Translations under genes and position numbers: made by a program
Notes under the pieces: generated by a model
Databases searched by the model: none
Seen by the model: the letters and a program-made list of their open reading frames with translations, nothing else
What the model was told of the DNA's origin: nothing
From: Mytilus galloprovincialis
Lineage: Eukaryota; Mollusca; Bivalvia; Mytilida; Mytilidae
Direction: 5' to 3'
Length of the DNA stretch: 64,000 nt
Assembly: GCF_965363235.1 (NCBI RefSeq)
Contig: NC_134849.1
Span: 50,352,122 to 50,416,121, forward strand
Shown here: one piece after another, positions 49,600 through 62,300 of the stretch
Layout of the letters: every line of letters starts with the position of its first letter
Numbering within the stretch: position 1 is the first letter of the stretch

Positions 49600-50149
49600 T
49601 GTTTGTAGTTGTTTTGTTCGTACTATAATGTACAGAAATGTTATACTATCATAAAATATCAAACGAAAGACGGCTAACACATAAACTAAACACCAACAAA
49701 CAGTATCAACTGAAGTTATTGTATTAAGGCACGTACAACCTATGTCAACCGATCCTCATTTTGATGGATGATTCCTAACATGCCATTATTAATACTGTTA
49801 AAATCATATAGTAATCTAGAAACAAGAAAAGAAATAAAAAAAAATTCTCGACGGGTCTGCTTTACAGAACCTCTTTTTGGACACCTCTGAATCAATATTG
49901 GTAGTTTAAAGGGATATCTTGACACATGCTTAAAATAGTATTTCAGAAAAAAACCAATTTCAATTTTTATAAAGATGCCATGTTTTCTATGATTTTTACT
50001 CTAGAGAGCATCGGTTTACATGCAGAAACCCAACTTTGTAACTTTTTTTAAAACGAATGGCCAAGGGGTTGAAGATGTTTGAAGAATTTGATAAAATTAA
50101 AAAAGGAAACAAAGAGCAGAAAAATGATAATAATATTAACCATTCAATA
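49600..50149. other. Spacer downstream of cvSI-like gene 1
   Basis: Similar to the DNA after gene 2 (54020-54350; shared phrases such as TTGTTTTG...CGTA and the ACTAAACACCA block), so the duplication of the inhibitor gene extended into its 3' flank. No gene is seen. Confidence 0.5.
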
Positions 50150-51300
50150 ATTTAGTCACACTCAAACATAGTTTTTGTCCTATTCGAACAATTCATTTAA
50201 CTTTTATCATTAGTGCAAAATAGTGTCGTTGTTAACAACAAACTTACTTTTTATAGAATAAAACCTATTAAAAATATATACAACGCAGAAATAATGCCAC
50301 ATGGATTAAGATTCAGAATTCAGAAATAACTACATTGTTTAAAGATGCGTATATTACCAACAAATATATTAATAGAGGTCTGGAATAACATGTTTTAACA
50401 AAATTGACTCAGAACAAATTCATATTACAATATTAAAATGAATAAATAATTCAGAATAAAATAAAGAATTAGGAATAATGTTCTTGTCACATAATACAAG
50501 GTAACACTTTGAGAAGACATTAGTTTTTTTTTCTAAAATGTCCCCCTTTTAATAATACATCCAATTTTCACAGAATTTGAAGTTGAATTGTATGTTTACG
50601 CATTCACGATCCTTTCCAAGATCTAAGGGATCTAATCTTTACTCATTGACTAATATTACTTATTCTTTCAGAATAATTTCTCTTGATGAACCGCGTATTA
50701 TACTTTTGTTTACATTAATTTGACTGACACACTGGGTCAAATATCATGAATAAGTCTAAAGATAAATGCATTCATGCTAGTACATATGAGATAAGAAATA
50801 CTTACAATCAAATTTGACCAGAGAATGGGATTTTACACTGTAGCATGTATAAAAAATTATCAAATTGTATTAAAAAAGATTTATTCAAAACGTTAAGGAT
50901 GTACATAATTAATTTATCTTACTTGGGAGTTTAAGCAAATGGAGTCTTAAAAAACAGAAAGTAAGGGAGAGGCAAACAAGTACATCTATTAATTGATGAA
51001 TGGTTAAGTTCTTAATGAAGGACCAAAAAAACGCATACAAAGATATATACAAACCAAAAAGGATACAGTGTAAGAACAGGAACACTAAATATTTTACAGA
51101 ACAAATTTACAAAATGGCAAATTTGTTTCTGGTAAAGCATATTACTAGTTATTCCTATATAAAACATGGATAGATATTTTCATTGTTTTACAGTGCAGTT
51201 TTATCAGGGGATTAAGCATTTGGATTTAGGAAATATAGAAATGAGTAAAAATCAACTTACATTTTTATTCGAAAAAATAGCATATTTCTTAATTCAAAAG
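50150..51300 (+). repeat. Diverged copy of the cvSI-like 5' flank (upstream of gene 2)
   Basis: Aligns in order with 45960-47880 but with many changes and gaps; for example, ACTTTTGTTTACATTAATTTG against the same phrase near 47226, and TATGAGATAAG near 50786. This older duplication carried gene 2 with its flank. Confidence 0.65.
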
Positions 51301-51957
51301 GTGTTCAAAAAATGGAAAACAACACGTTTTATAATTTATTTGGTCCGAAGCGCTTTTCTGGATTTACCTTTCCCGGTAACGCTCAAAGCCAAACATTTGA
51401 AATCCTAAGATGTATAAGTACCGAGAATCGTTGAAGAGCTATATGTCAAAAATACCCAAAATAAATAGCCAAATTCATCTAAAGCCAACTTTGCCTGAGG
51501 GAGTTGAAACCTTAGTTTCATAATAATTTCAAAATTTATAAACAGACAATTTTAGTAAAGTTTGTTAAATCATGTCAGTACCGAAGCACTGACTACTGAG
51601 CTGATGATATCCTCGGGGACTTATAGTCCACCAGCAGAGGTATAGACCCAGTGATGTAAAAAATGGAAAAGAACACGTTTTATAATTTATTGCGTCCGAA
51701 GCGCTTTTCTGGATTTACCTTCATCAGTAAAGTAACGCTCAAAGCCAAACATTTGAAATCCGAAGATAGATAAGAATCGAAAATCGTTGAAGAGCTATAT
51801 GTCAAAAATACCTAAAATAAATAGCCAAATTCATCTAAAACCAACTTTGCCTGAGGGAGTTGAAACCTTAGTTTCATAATAATTTCAAAATTTATAAACA
51901 GACAATTTTAGTAAAATTTGTTAAATCATGTTAGTTAGTACCGAAGCACTGTTTGTT
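51300..51957. repeat. Two tandem copies of a dispersed element inserted upstream of gene 2
   Basis: The segments 51300-51660 and 51661-51957 are near-identical (GTCCGAAGCGCTTTTCTGGA, CTCAAAGCCAAACATTTGAA, CCAACTTTGCCTGAGGGAGT). The first continues into GCTGATGATATCCTCGGGGA. A diverged relative lies in a FReD intron (60355-60500). It has no coding capacity and is probably SINE-like or a MITE. Confidence 0.7.
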
Positions 51958-52084
51958 AAAATTGAAAATATAGCATTTTCTTTCCGCAATATTTCAAGCA
52001 AACAAATATGTATGTCAGTCAGTGCAATGGAATAAGGCGTTAAATACTAGTAAATCAAATATGTTTTGTTTTCAAACATTAATT
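51958..52084 (+). repeat. Stray copy of cvSI-like intron 1 sequence
   Basis: ATAGCATTTTCTTTCCGCAA through TTTTCAAACATTAATTTC matches intron 1 of gene 2 (52840-52970) closely and intron 1 of gene 1 (48118-48245). No exon accompanies it, so it is the remnant of a partial duplication. Confidence 0.8.
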
Positions 52085-52090
52085 TCAACA

Positions 52091-52590
52091 TTTATGCTTA
52101 AAATCTTATAAATAAAGGCAACAGTAGTATACCGCTGTTCAAAACTCATAAATCCATGGACAAAAAACAAAATCGGGGTAACAAACCAAAACCGAGCGAA
52201 ACGCATTAAATATAAGAGGAGAACAACGACACAACACCGAAACGCAACACACACAGAAACTGACCGATCATCAGACAAAACACCACGAGAATAACAAATA
52301 TAACATGAAAACCAAATACAAGAATTTGGGATAGACAAGTACCGTGCCACGTCTTATCTTAATATCTCAAAACCAAGAGAAAACACAAACGACTCAACTT
52401 TAAAATACAACACACAGAGAAACGAACAATAATATAACAATGACCATCTTCCTGACTTGGTACAGGACACTTTTAAAGGGGAATAAAAGTGGTGGGTTGA
52501 ACCTGGTTTTATGGCATGCCAAACCTCGCACTTTAATGGCAAAGTTAAATATAACATTGAAATGACAACATAATATTACAGGACTACAAT
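52091..52590 (-). repeat. Dispersed repeat R1, near full-length
   Basis: Phrases include CAACAGTAGTATACCGCTGT, CAAAATCGGGGTAACAAACC and GACTTGGTACAGGACACTT. It ends about 20-60 bases before the gene 2 core promoter. Minus-strand frames across it are by-products. Confidence 0.7.
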
Positions 52591-52647
52591 ACAAATAAAT
52601 AGGAGAACATATTAGACAAAGAAAAACATAAACGTGTGAAGTACAAG

Positions 52648-52656
52648 TATAAATAG
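52648..52656 (+). promoter_or_regulatory. TATA box of cvSI-like gene 2
   Basis: TATAAATAG lies 96 bases before the ATG at 52744. Downstream, GAAATATGCCACAGGCGTGTATAT and GAGATAAGGCATTTACAGAA are conserved with gene 1, consistent with a shared core promoter and 5' UTR. Confidence 0.55.
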
Positions 52657-52743
52657 CAATGTCACGAACGTGTTGAAATATGCCACAGGCGTGTATATGT
52701 CCGTGAGATAAGGCATTTACAGAAGCGAAATTGATATTGGAAG

Positions 52744-54002
52744 ATGAAAATTGCAGTTTGTTTCTTTGCTCTGTGTTATTTAGGTATGTTTCAATCTTGA
52801 TATTGCTTACGATAGTCATTTGTTAGAATTAAAAAAAAAAAGCATTTTCTTTCCGCAATATTTCAAGCAAACAAATACATATGTCAGTCAGTGCTATGGA
52901 ATAAGGTGTTATCTTTAAATACTAGTAAATCAAATATGTTTTGTTTTCAAACATTAATTTCGAATTTCCTTTATTGTACCACTGAAGTAGTTTTTCAGTT
53001 ATCCCGCTATTTAAAAACTACCATTTACACGCATAATATTTTAATGTAAACAACCATTATATGTAAATCAAAACAAAACAAAATTAAAAAAAAAACATAT
53101 GAGAATTACATAACAATACGTTGTATAACTATCGAGATGACCAGAATCTTATGTATCGTGCAATCCTTAAACAAATGACAATATGCCTTGTAAGATATGC
53201 TAGCATTACAATTGAATGTATGTATTGAGCTTTAATTATTTTCAGTGCTGGTCTCCAGTGAATCGTGTTCAAGTGGAACCAGTAAGGACTGCCTACATAC
53301 CAAGTGTCCTGAGTTAAACTACAAATTATCGTGCATTGATAATTTTTGCACGTGTGCTGAGATTGGACCTGCTGGTATATATTTTCAATATGTTTTGTAT
53401 AATATAATTTGTTAAGAAATATGTATTACATACTGTACATAATTTGTTAAGTTTGCGACAAATTACATTTTTATAATGTTGATTTGTAGCCGGTTTGCAA
53501 GTTTTTTTTTTACATTTGTCGTGCAGATAATTTCAGTTGCCAATAGTTTAAAAGTTCACAACAGCCATTACTCCATTTTGAAGGATTGGGTTTATATTTG
53601 GTACATGCATCTTGATAGTGATGAGATGTAGTGTGTAAGCATTTTGATTTTTGCATCTACAGTGCAACCAATTTGCGGATAGTTCAAAATTTTACAACAC
53701 TCATTGTGCAAGGACACTTTTCCTCAAACTTTTCAGCAAATAAAACAAAAAATCAAACACAAATGATAAAAAAAAAAATTAAAAAAACAATCAAACAAAA
53801 ACGAACAAAATCAAAGTCATATTTGCTTTTTTCTATTATTTCTATTGAAAACATGATAAACTACTTTTAAAAAGATAAAAACATGTTTTATGCTTTAGTT
53901 TGCAAGAATAGAGATACATGTTTACAACATAGTCCATGGAACTGTCCACAGAATCGGCGCCATTGTTATGATAATGTGTGTGTCTGTGCACCTACTATAT
54001 AA
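52744..54002 (+). CDS. Secreted 12-cysteine peptide, cvSI-1/2-like serine protease inhibitor, gene 2
   Basis: Exons 52744-52783, 53246-53374 and 53899-54002, same lengths and phases as gene 1, 90 residues. Signal peptide MKIAVCFFALCYLVLVSS, then a mature peptide with all 12 cysteines at the same spacing. The mature regions are nearly identical to gene 1 (for example KCPELNYKLSCIDNFCTC and CLQHSPWNCPQNRRHCYDN), whereas the signal peptides differ at many positions. Predicted extracellular (hemolymph or mucus) protease inhibitor of the I84 type, by family resemblance. The upstream region carries 1.3 kb of inserted repeats, and the gene has a clean TATA box, so expression may differ from gene 1. 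Poly(A) signal AATAAA at 54014-54019. Confidence 0.8.
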
Positions 54003-54013
54003 AGCAGGATACC

Positions 54014-54019
54014 AATAAA
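54014..54019 (+). terminator. Poly(A) signal of cvSI-like gene 2
   Basis: AATAAA, 12 bases after the stop, in the same CCAATAAAAG context as gene 1. Confidence 0.7.
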
Positions 54020-56039
54020 AGACTTACCATTGTGTGTAGTTGTTTTGATCGTAATATAATGTAAAGAAATCTTATAATATCCTGAAGTATCAAACTACAG
54101 ACGACTAACAAGTTAACTAAACACCACCACTCAGTATCAACTTAAGTTATTATATGATAGCACGGACAACCGATGCTTTCTGATCCTCACTTTGATGGGT
54201 GGGTCGTAACATAGTACTTTTAAAATCATAATAATCTAGCAATCTAAATAGTTATAAAAATTTCTCGAGCTTCCTGTTGTATCAATATGAGTAGATATAA
54301 AGGTTCTCCGGACAAAAATGTTTAAAATATTATTTAAAAAAAAAAAACTATTTTAACAAATTTTAATTTATATACTAGTATACATGATCATTACATGTCA
54401 TGTGCTGCAAACGTTTTGCGAGATAAAGCATTTATTTACAGATACCATATTTGGAACCTTTTAAAAAATAAATGGTCAAAGGGTTTAAATGTTATGTTTC
54501 TAACGTAGTGTACGCATGATCCGCTAAAACCACGCCGTCCTTAACGTGCATGAAAAATTTGCCACTGTTAACTTATAGCTAAGACCATGTGTACAATCAT
54601 AAATTTGTTTAGATATTTTTTCATAAAAATCAAACAGATGGGCGACTTCTTGAAAAGGTCTATAGGCAAATTTTATTCCAAAGTCTCAGGGTAGTAGTTG
54701 ACGAAATACATGTTACCGTTGTCGGCCTTTCCTCATATTCAATAATCATAACTGTGTCAGATTTGTATTTGCTGTGAACATTACATGTGGTGTAACTAGT
54801 TTAGAAGGACCTATTTTCCGGAACGAATATTCTGAGTTCACTCATTTTTTGTGGAATATGTCTCTACAATATTCTGATGTGTAATGTTTAGTGGACTAAT
54901 GTTTGTTTATTCATAGCATGGTGTTTTCTATCTATTTTCTTTACGAATTCTTCGTTTTAATTGTACTCTCCATTTGAATATGCACCCCCTTTTTCTATAA
55001 CGTGTACAATAAATCTATTTCCATTCCCCAAAGAAATGCGTTTGAAAGATCGCCTAATTCGAAAATTGTGTGCCTTACCTATTTTAGCTTATATACAAGT
55101 CGAGACAGTATTGACTTGTTTTCTTTTCGCACGGTAGGTTATACACGCGTTGATATTATTAGTTCCATAGTGTGCTATGTAACGAATTTATCTTACCGAC
55201 TATCTTAACTTGTGAAATTTAGACTAGTGTCCTATCAAAATAGCAAGTCTTCAATACTGTTAGCATTAAGAAACTACTTCCATTGATCTTACAAAAACAG
55301 ATACCAACAATAACAACTTGTTAGGTTTAAATGTGTTTTATGAATCTATTTCAATCTTAATCATCACTTTCTTCGTCTGTTGAAACCTTTACGATTTTTT
55401 CTCAGTACCTTTTTGTTTTTATAAAGGGACGTAACACCACTACTTACCGTGTATGAAATAGGCCCCGCCTCCCTACTACCTTATAATGAATATTAAGGGA
55501 CGTAACTCCACTACTAACCGTGTATGAGATAAGCCCCGCCTCCCTTCTAACCTAATATCAAATATACACGGTCTCCATGAGGACGCTTTTAACCAATCAC
55601 ATTCTTAGAAATGTATAGGAGGTAAGATAATCACACATATTTCCCCTCTAGAATTGTATATTCAGATTTTTATACTTATTCATCGCTGACGTCCTTCAAC
55701 TTCTTTGTAAAAATTCCTATTCTAATTCTAAGTTAAGCTTTAGTTATGAAAAAAAGGTAAACTATGAGGAAAATTCAAAACGAAAAGTCCAAAATCAAAT
55801 GGCACAATCAAAAGCTCAATCACATCAAACGAATGGAAAATAGCTGTCACAGTCCTATCTTGATACAGGCATTTGCCTATGTAGAAAATGGTGGATTGAA
55901 CCTGGTTTTATAGCTAGCTAAACGTCTCACTTGTACGATAGTCACATCAAATTCCATTATATTGACAAAGATGCGTGAACAATACAAACAGACATAATTG
56001 GTAAAAATGTCCAAATACAGCAGTCAACATTAGGTTATA
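54020..56039. other. Gene-free spacer with repeats
   Basis: The first 330 bases match the 3' flank of gene 1. A two-copy repeat lies at 55423-55562, and a piece of a dispersed repeat at 55790-55980 (GTGGATTGAACCTGGTTTTATAG type). Nothing else is recognised. Confidence 0.5.
55423..55562. repeat. Two-copy direct repeat, unit about 70 bases
   Basis: AAGGGACGTAACACCACTAC + TTACCGTGTATGAAATAGGC + CCCGCCTCCC occurs again from 55496 with a few changes. Confidence 0.85.
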
Positions 56040-58492
56040 TAGGCGAGTGATATCAAAGCCAAATATACATTTGTAATGCACCTCCCTAACATACGGCTAA
56101 ATTATATATCAATGGAAAGCTAAGAATGTGTACTTTCCAAATATCCCGGTCGTCAAAAGAAATTATAGTGCATTTTTTTTAAATCGGGGTCAAAGGTCCT
56201 GGTTGCAATTTCAATTCTTTGGTTACTTCAGTAGAAACATCGAGTTAAAACAACTGCAAAAACGAAACAATGCTATAGGAATGAAGTATTACTACTGGGG
56301 AAAATATTTCTATTATAGTACTAATTAACTTTTTTTCGCTGTAAAATAGTATTACTGTTTAATGTATCTACAAGAGTTATTGATCCATAGATATGGTGCA
56401 TTTGTAATGCTAAACTTAAATGAAAAGGAGAAAAAGAATGTCTATGTATATATACTATACATTCTGCTAAAGCCATACATTTACGAACCTTGTCAATAGG
56501 TATTTCGTACTATTTATTAACTGCCGGGTTTGCGCCATCATTCAAAAGATAATACAGAAATGTTTTTAAAGCAGGCGGCATAATTGCAATTGAATGATCC
56601 AGTGAAGTGTCTTGAGATAATGGATACTCATCACATTGGATAACAACTTCACTAATCTGCTTCCGTTAAATAGTAGCAGCTGCATTAAGTATTTGCTCTT
56701 CATTGCAAACAGTTTCACAATCACTGCTCAGATCTTTAAATTTTACAGACTGTATGTCACATTTTAAACGGTTAGCCGTCTTTACGGCATGAGACAACCG
56801 TATTTATAAAGCTACTATATACAATATTGGACATACCTTGGCCTTGTTGAGGCTGTATGACTATCGACTGACCAAAATTTGTTTTAAGTTTTTGTTGAAG
56901 CCGATAGGTAGTGTAGCTTTCTCGGCAATCCTCGGGCAGAAATTGAGTAAATTTCTCAAGCATAGTTGTTAACAAAAATACTTTTTTTGTGTACTGTTAA
57001 ATCATCTTTAATTGTAGAAACAAATGTAATAAACGCTGTTTCATGTTCAGAATTAATTGCTCTGTACTTTCTGATTTCAAATTTTTTAGCAAATATTTAG
57101 CAATGCAAGCTCGGTGGTATAAAGCTTTATCAGTAAAATTCTCGTGAGTTATTTTGTAAATCATATCATTGTCAGAGATGTATGTAGCAACACTCAATAC
57201 AGCTTGAGTTCTCTCCTCAGAGGATACCCTATGAAGTTGTTTGACTTGCGCAAAGGCTTTACATTTACAAAATATACAAACAGACCAATCAGGTGTAGAT
57301 CTATTAGCCCTCGTTGATATATGAGTAGAGACTGGCTCAGTGGAATTAGTATTTGTAGTACAAAGACTTTGTCCAGACAAAATAGAAGACGATTAGTTGT
57401 GCTTACTAGTGAAAGATTTATAGCAACTCTTGTGATATTTTGTTCTTTCAAATGGGGTGTTTTCAATTTTGTCATACTCATCGACCAGTCTTCTGTATAC
57501 TTCATCTTTGTGTTTTTCCACTTCGGCGATAAAACTTGATCTTCCTTTCAATGTTGAACTACTTAGCTTCTCTGTAGTAAAAACCTGAAAGACTATGCAT
57601 CTGTGCCAATCAATGGATAGTTTTTGCTTTTTAGCAGAGGAAGGGTTCATTTTAACTGGACTATGAAAATTCGACATGACACGGAAAATGTTCAACAATT
57701 TTCCGATACGATTCCTTATTTAGTAAAGGGTGAATTCGACAGAACTCAAAAAATATGTTTTAATTTAATTAAATCTTAATTTCGGATGATTTTATATTTA
57801 TTTAAGCAAAACTAAAGTACTGGAACAGTTTTAAATAGAAATAGAACCGTCTAAATATGATTTATTGCACTCTAACAGCACACATAAATACACGGAAATC
57901 GACTAACAAATACAGTCAAAACCCGATAACGAAGTAGATGAGGAATTCCGGAAACTATAGTAATTTTACCAACATTTTAAAATGAATAAAATTCAAGATT
58001 TTAGGACCTTTTGTAATTAAATCTTGGTCTTGAATGAAAAAATTATAACTGATCAGTAATATAGTTTGTTCTAAAACGGATTGAGTGCAAATACATTTAA
58101 TATACGTCAAATGGTAGACTTGAAAATGTCAAGATTATGAAAATTTTCTTATAAAATGTCAAACATTTTGAAGGAATGCAAAAGCACGCAGACTTGCAGT
58201 TGTAAATATTGTTTTCAATAATTTAATAATCTTATTCACTAAATTACTCTGCCAAAAAGAAGAAATAAGTCCCATTTCCTTTGTTTGAAAAAAATGTCGT
58301 AATTTATAAAATTTCAAGTAATTTCCGAAATTAATGTCAATTTCACAAAAACTGCACCGTACGATTTTGTGACGACCGGGCAAAAATCAAAGTTAAATCA
58401 TTGTTCATGCATTAAAAAAAAATAGCCGTATGTTAGGTGGGTGCATTAAAGTCGTTAACTAGACGTCTTTTTTCAAATATTACACTTGCCTA
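56040..58492 (-). mobile_element. 2.45-kb DNA transposon with long terminal inverted repeats
   Basis: The ends start TAGGCGAGTG on the left and inversely TAGGCAAGTG on the right. A shared sub-terminal block, GCACCYMCCTAACATACGGCTA, follows, then GGTCGTCA. The flanks carry an ATA duplication (56037-56039, 58493-58495). The interior encodes minus-strand frames 57393-57698 and 56997-57380. The first has WHRCIVF and KYHKSCYKSFTS; the second has CIFCKCKAFAQVKQLHRVS and ALYHRACIAKYL. This paired C-x2-C / YHxxC layout occurs at the start of a large uncharacterised protein family common in invertebrate transposons. The copy is truncated and interrupted. Confidence 0.82.
56997..57698 (-). pseudogene. 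Remnant of the transposon-encoded Cys/His protein
   Basis: Two overlapping-order frames on the minus strand (57698-57393, then 57380-56997) read as the N-terminal part of one protein interrupted by a frame change near 57385. Motifs: WHRCIVFQ, a helical stretch, KYHKSCYKSF; then CIFCKCKAF, DNDMIYKI, LYHRACIAKYL. The repeated C...YHxxC pattern suggests two zinc-binding modules. The catalytic part expected downstream is not seen within the element. Role in transposition is inferred only from its place inside an inverted-repeat element. Confidence 0.6.
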
Positions 58493-59340
58493 ATAATCTT
58501 AATCACTAAAAAACAAACAAATATATAACACAGAAGAACAAAATGGCATACAGACCAAGCTATTGAGCAAAAATTAAAGACAAGAATACACAAATTTACC
58601 ATAGTACAATAACGCAATGACGGGATATTTGCAATTTTCTTTGCAATTTTTCTTCGCCAAAGACTATAATATTGAAACCAATGTTGTTTATTTTAAAATG
58701 AGCAATATTGTGACAAATTTTAATTGAAAACAGCCAAAAGCAAAATAGCAGACGGCAAAAGAATCAAATACACAACTATCATAGTTAATACTATACCAAA
58801 AAGGTATCCAAAAATGGTGAATGTGTTTTTTAGTTTTTTATACATAAAAAGTGTTTCAGTTAAATTTTCATTAGTAAAAAACAACATTTCCGTGTGAGTA
58901 AATTATATCAAGCATTGTAGGTGTGTATTGTTATTCTGTTGTTTTGAAATGGACTATACATATATATTATTTATTCATGTATGTTTCTGTCCTGGGTGTT
59001 CTTGCATTTTTGTATACTGTATTCCTGTCACGTAATGTTGTCATATTAGCGATATTTTTAATATTGTCATATAAGCAGGAAGTTTGGCTAGCCATAAAAC
59101 CAATCTTTTCTTCTTAAAATGTGATGTACGAAGTCAGGAATATGACAGTTGTTATCAAATAGTCAGTTTCATGTATGTTGGCGTTTGTTTTTGTAGCAGT
59201 TCATTATTTCTTTCTTTCCCTCTTATAGTTGATTTGTTTACCTCAGTTTTTGTTTGTGACCAGGATTTGTTTCAGTTAAATCAACTATATTGAACAGCGG
59301 TTTATTACTAATGCCTTTATTTTTGTGGCCACTTTCATAG
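58493..59340. other. Spacer with R1 repeat
   Basis: A copy of repeat R1 in plus orientation lies at about 59085-59335 (GACCAGGATTTGTTTCAG, TTGAACAGCGGTTTATTACT, AATGCCTTTATTTTTG). No gene is recognised, and plus-strand frames here are repeat by-products. Confidence 0.55.
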
Positions 59341-59360
59341 CAAATAAAATTATTTATTAT

Positions 59361-62300
59361 CTAAGTTCGCGTTATCATCATTGTACTCTTTTTTATAGAA
59401 TTAAAAACTTTCCAATCTTTCCAAAACATAGATCTCTCATATGTTCCGACACCAGCAAGGTAAGGTCCATTTAGATTTGAACTGGTACAATTTTTATACC
59501 ACCATGCACCCTGAGTATACGCTGCACAATTAAGTGCTGCAGAAGGGTCGTTATCCCTATCCTTTGTACTAAATGTCATTCCAGTCTGGGTTATCAAACT
59601 ATCACCTAGAATAAAGTTAAACGTCAAATGATAGGATCAAATATCAATAAGTTTTTAGGTGACGACGATCTTACAGAACTTTTAAAATTTTTAAAAAGAC
59701 TAAGGCTTTTCTACCTCTGGAATGGATAATCTTAGCTGTATTTGGCAAAACTTTAGGATCTTTGGTCCTCGATGCTCTTTAACTTAGTACTTTATTTGGC
59801 CTAATGTTTGATTTTGTCAGGTTTTTTTAATATCCATTTTTTTAATTTACCGTGGAGTTTTTGTATTTTTTTTTACGTATTTACATGAGATCACGTAACA
59901 CAACAATTAACATCGAAACAAAGGATTTAGTGTTTATTACGATCAATTTTAAAGAGAACCATCAAAAGCGCATGAGACCATATATTGTGAATCCAAATGC
60001 ATAAAACAAGAACAATTCGAAACAACAATATTTTGCAGTGTCAGTACTTCATACTGTATTGTATCTAATGTATAGTCATACACAAAACTTGATCTTACTT
60101 GTGATGGATTTCAGTGTGATACATGTACCTTTCAAAATATTTGAAATAAATCATTTTAAAGAAGATCTAGACTTTCCGTCATTTTGAGGTATATTTGGAT
60201 ACCTGATGACCAACAACAATAGAATGTCAAAGGAAGCGGAAGTAATTGATAACGAGAAAACTATCCACAAACCGACCAAAAATGATAATGGTAGCAAGTA
60301 CATATAATTTTAAGATTTGCACTTTAATTGATCAACAAATCTTTTATTAATTGCATGGGTCTGGAGCAGTTTTCTTGATTTACCTTCATCAAGTACGAGC
60401 AATGCAGAATATGTAAAAGCCACTGATGGGTAACAAACGAAACAGTCGAAGACCAAAATTGACATAAAATATCATAATCCGTCAAAGGCTGACTTTGCAT
60501 TAAGAGCACTATTTAGAAATGTGTTCAAATATTTATGGTTTTGATGCTGTTTTATAATGAAAATATCTTTTTCAAAAACATGTATAAAACAAACCTGCAT
60601 CACCAGTGTATCCAGATAACGTCAGTTTATATTTTTCTTTCTCGTCACCAATAAGAAACACAGAATAATTTGCATATTTAAAGGTGCCATCGAAATCCTC
60701 TAAATAAATTGATAGTTTATGACCGGTAGATGTAGATATTCGATGAATGTAGTCATTTCCTTCAAGAATAAATGCAAACACCATAAAACGTGAAAATGAA
60801 AAAAATAATTTAAAGAGAGAGACAATTAAATTTGATTTAATGTTGTCTATCAGCGACTGTGTCCCTCTTTGTGAAATTTATGAAGGGGTGTAATTTGATT
60901 GTCAGTATGCCTTATATTCTTATAAAATCAAGAACATGTCCTAAATTGTCATTCAGATTATCTTTATTCCAGTTTTTTTCAATCCGATTCTATTAATATG
61001 AAATTTACTTTTTTACTTATAGTTTTATCAATTTGATTATAGTGCGGTGAACAACAACATGTTTCTGTACGAAAATAAAAATGAAAGCGAAAACAAGGTT
61101 TCATTATCCTTATTATTTAGGTTCCGTCTATCTCATAGGATAATGTCTCACTACTTGCCAATTTTATCATTTATTAACTGCAGAACTAGTATTAATCGTA
61201 AAGTCTTAGGGGGGATATGAAGATTTTTGCTTTAGAAATATGACGGGTGTGAAAAGTATGTCTCTGTTATCTTTCTTCTTAAACTTCAGCAATGATTTTT
61301 GTGCTTTGCTCACGTTTCTGATACAGATGTTACTACACTAGAAAGGAAAGTATGAGCCGGTTGGAGGAGTTTGTAATCTAATCAAAGATCTATTTATGTA
61401 TTTTTGTTGATTCAAAACCAATATTTTTTTTTCAATGAGAAACTATAGAAGCATTCAGTAAAATAAATGAACCGAAAATGTACAATGAAGATAAACGCTA
61501 AAATTGCGTATTTCGAACATAGAATAAAGAATACTTTAGATACTGTTTATATAAAAATAACAGAAAATGCAGTGAGATAGCTCTACATAAAAATCATTTA
61601 TCGAGACCGCAAACAAAAAAGCAACTAATGACCAAACTTTTTACTCAGTAAGGAAGTTATAAATGGCCTTGATATCAAAAATGTGATAAAATTAAACTAG
61701 AAAAAATTAAAAGGCTTATCTATTAGTATGTCAGGCTTATCTCGTCAATTACACCTGGAAGTTGAGAATTAATTTAACAGATGATTTGAGCTTTCTCATT
61801 GTTATTTTGAACTTTCAATTGCAGAAGGAGTGTACATATTTGATACTTCATACGATATTCAAGATCTTACTTTTCCTTTCATATTTCGATAAATTTGTAC
61901 AGATTAAAGGAAAGTGAATAAACTTAGGTTCCCTCGTAGTTAAATTGATGTCATTCCTTCAATAGGTTTACGGTTGCCATTATGGTAGTATGAATAAGGC
62001 TTCGAACTATTGCTTATAAAGATAAAGCTATATGAATATATATATAACTATCGATCTCTATCATATTCAATTAACAAAAAGGTATTTTAGCTATGATTAT
62101 AATATACATGTATTACCTTATTTCTATTATATTGTGTAATCGTATTGATATTTAGAAACCTACCCATCCAATATTCTCCTGTCGCAACACCAAATCCCCT
62201 TTTGTAAGCATTCCAATCTTGATAAAAATCAAGAAAACCATTGAATCGTTTTTGTATTACCTAAAACATCGAATAAAAATGTAGTGGAAAGGCAACAATT

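Noticed and set aside
51590-51660. Hammerhead ribozyme (CTGATGA-type core)
   Set aside because: The GAAA partner and the closing stems could not be found at the right spacing; the same was true near 21810.
52072-52819. Overlapping minus-strand frames up to 139 codons
   Set aside because: They read repeat R1 in reverse and overlap the promoter and exon 1 of cvSI-like gene 2.
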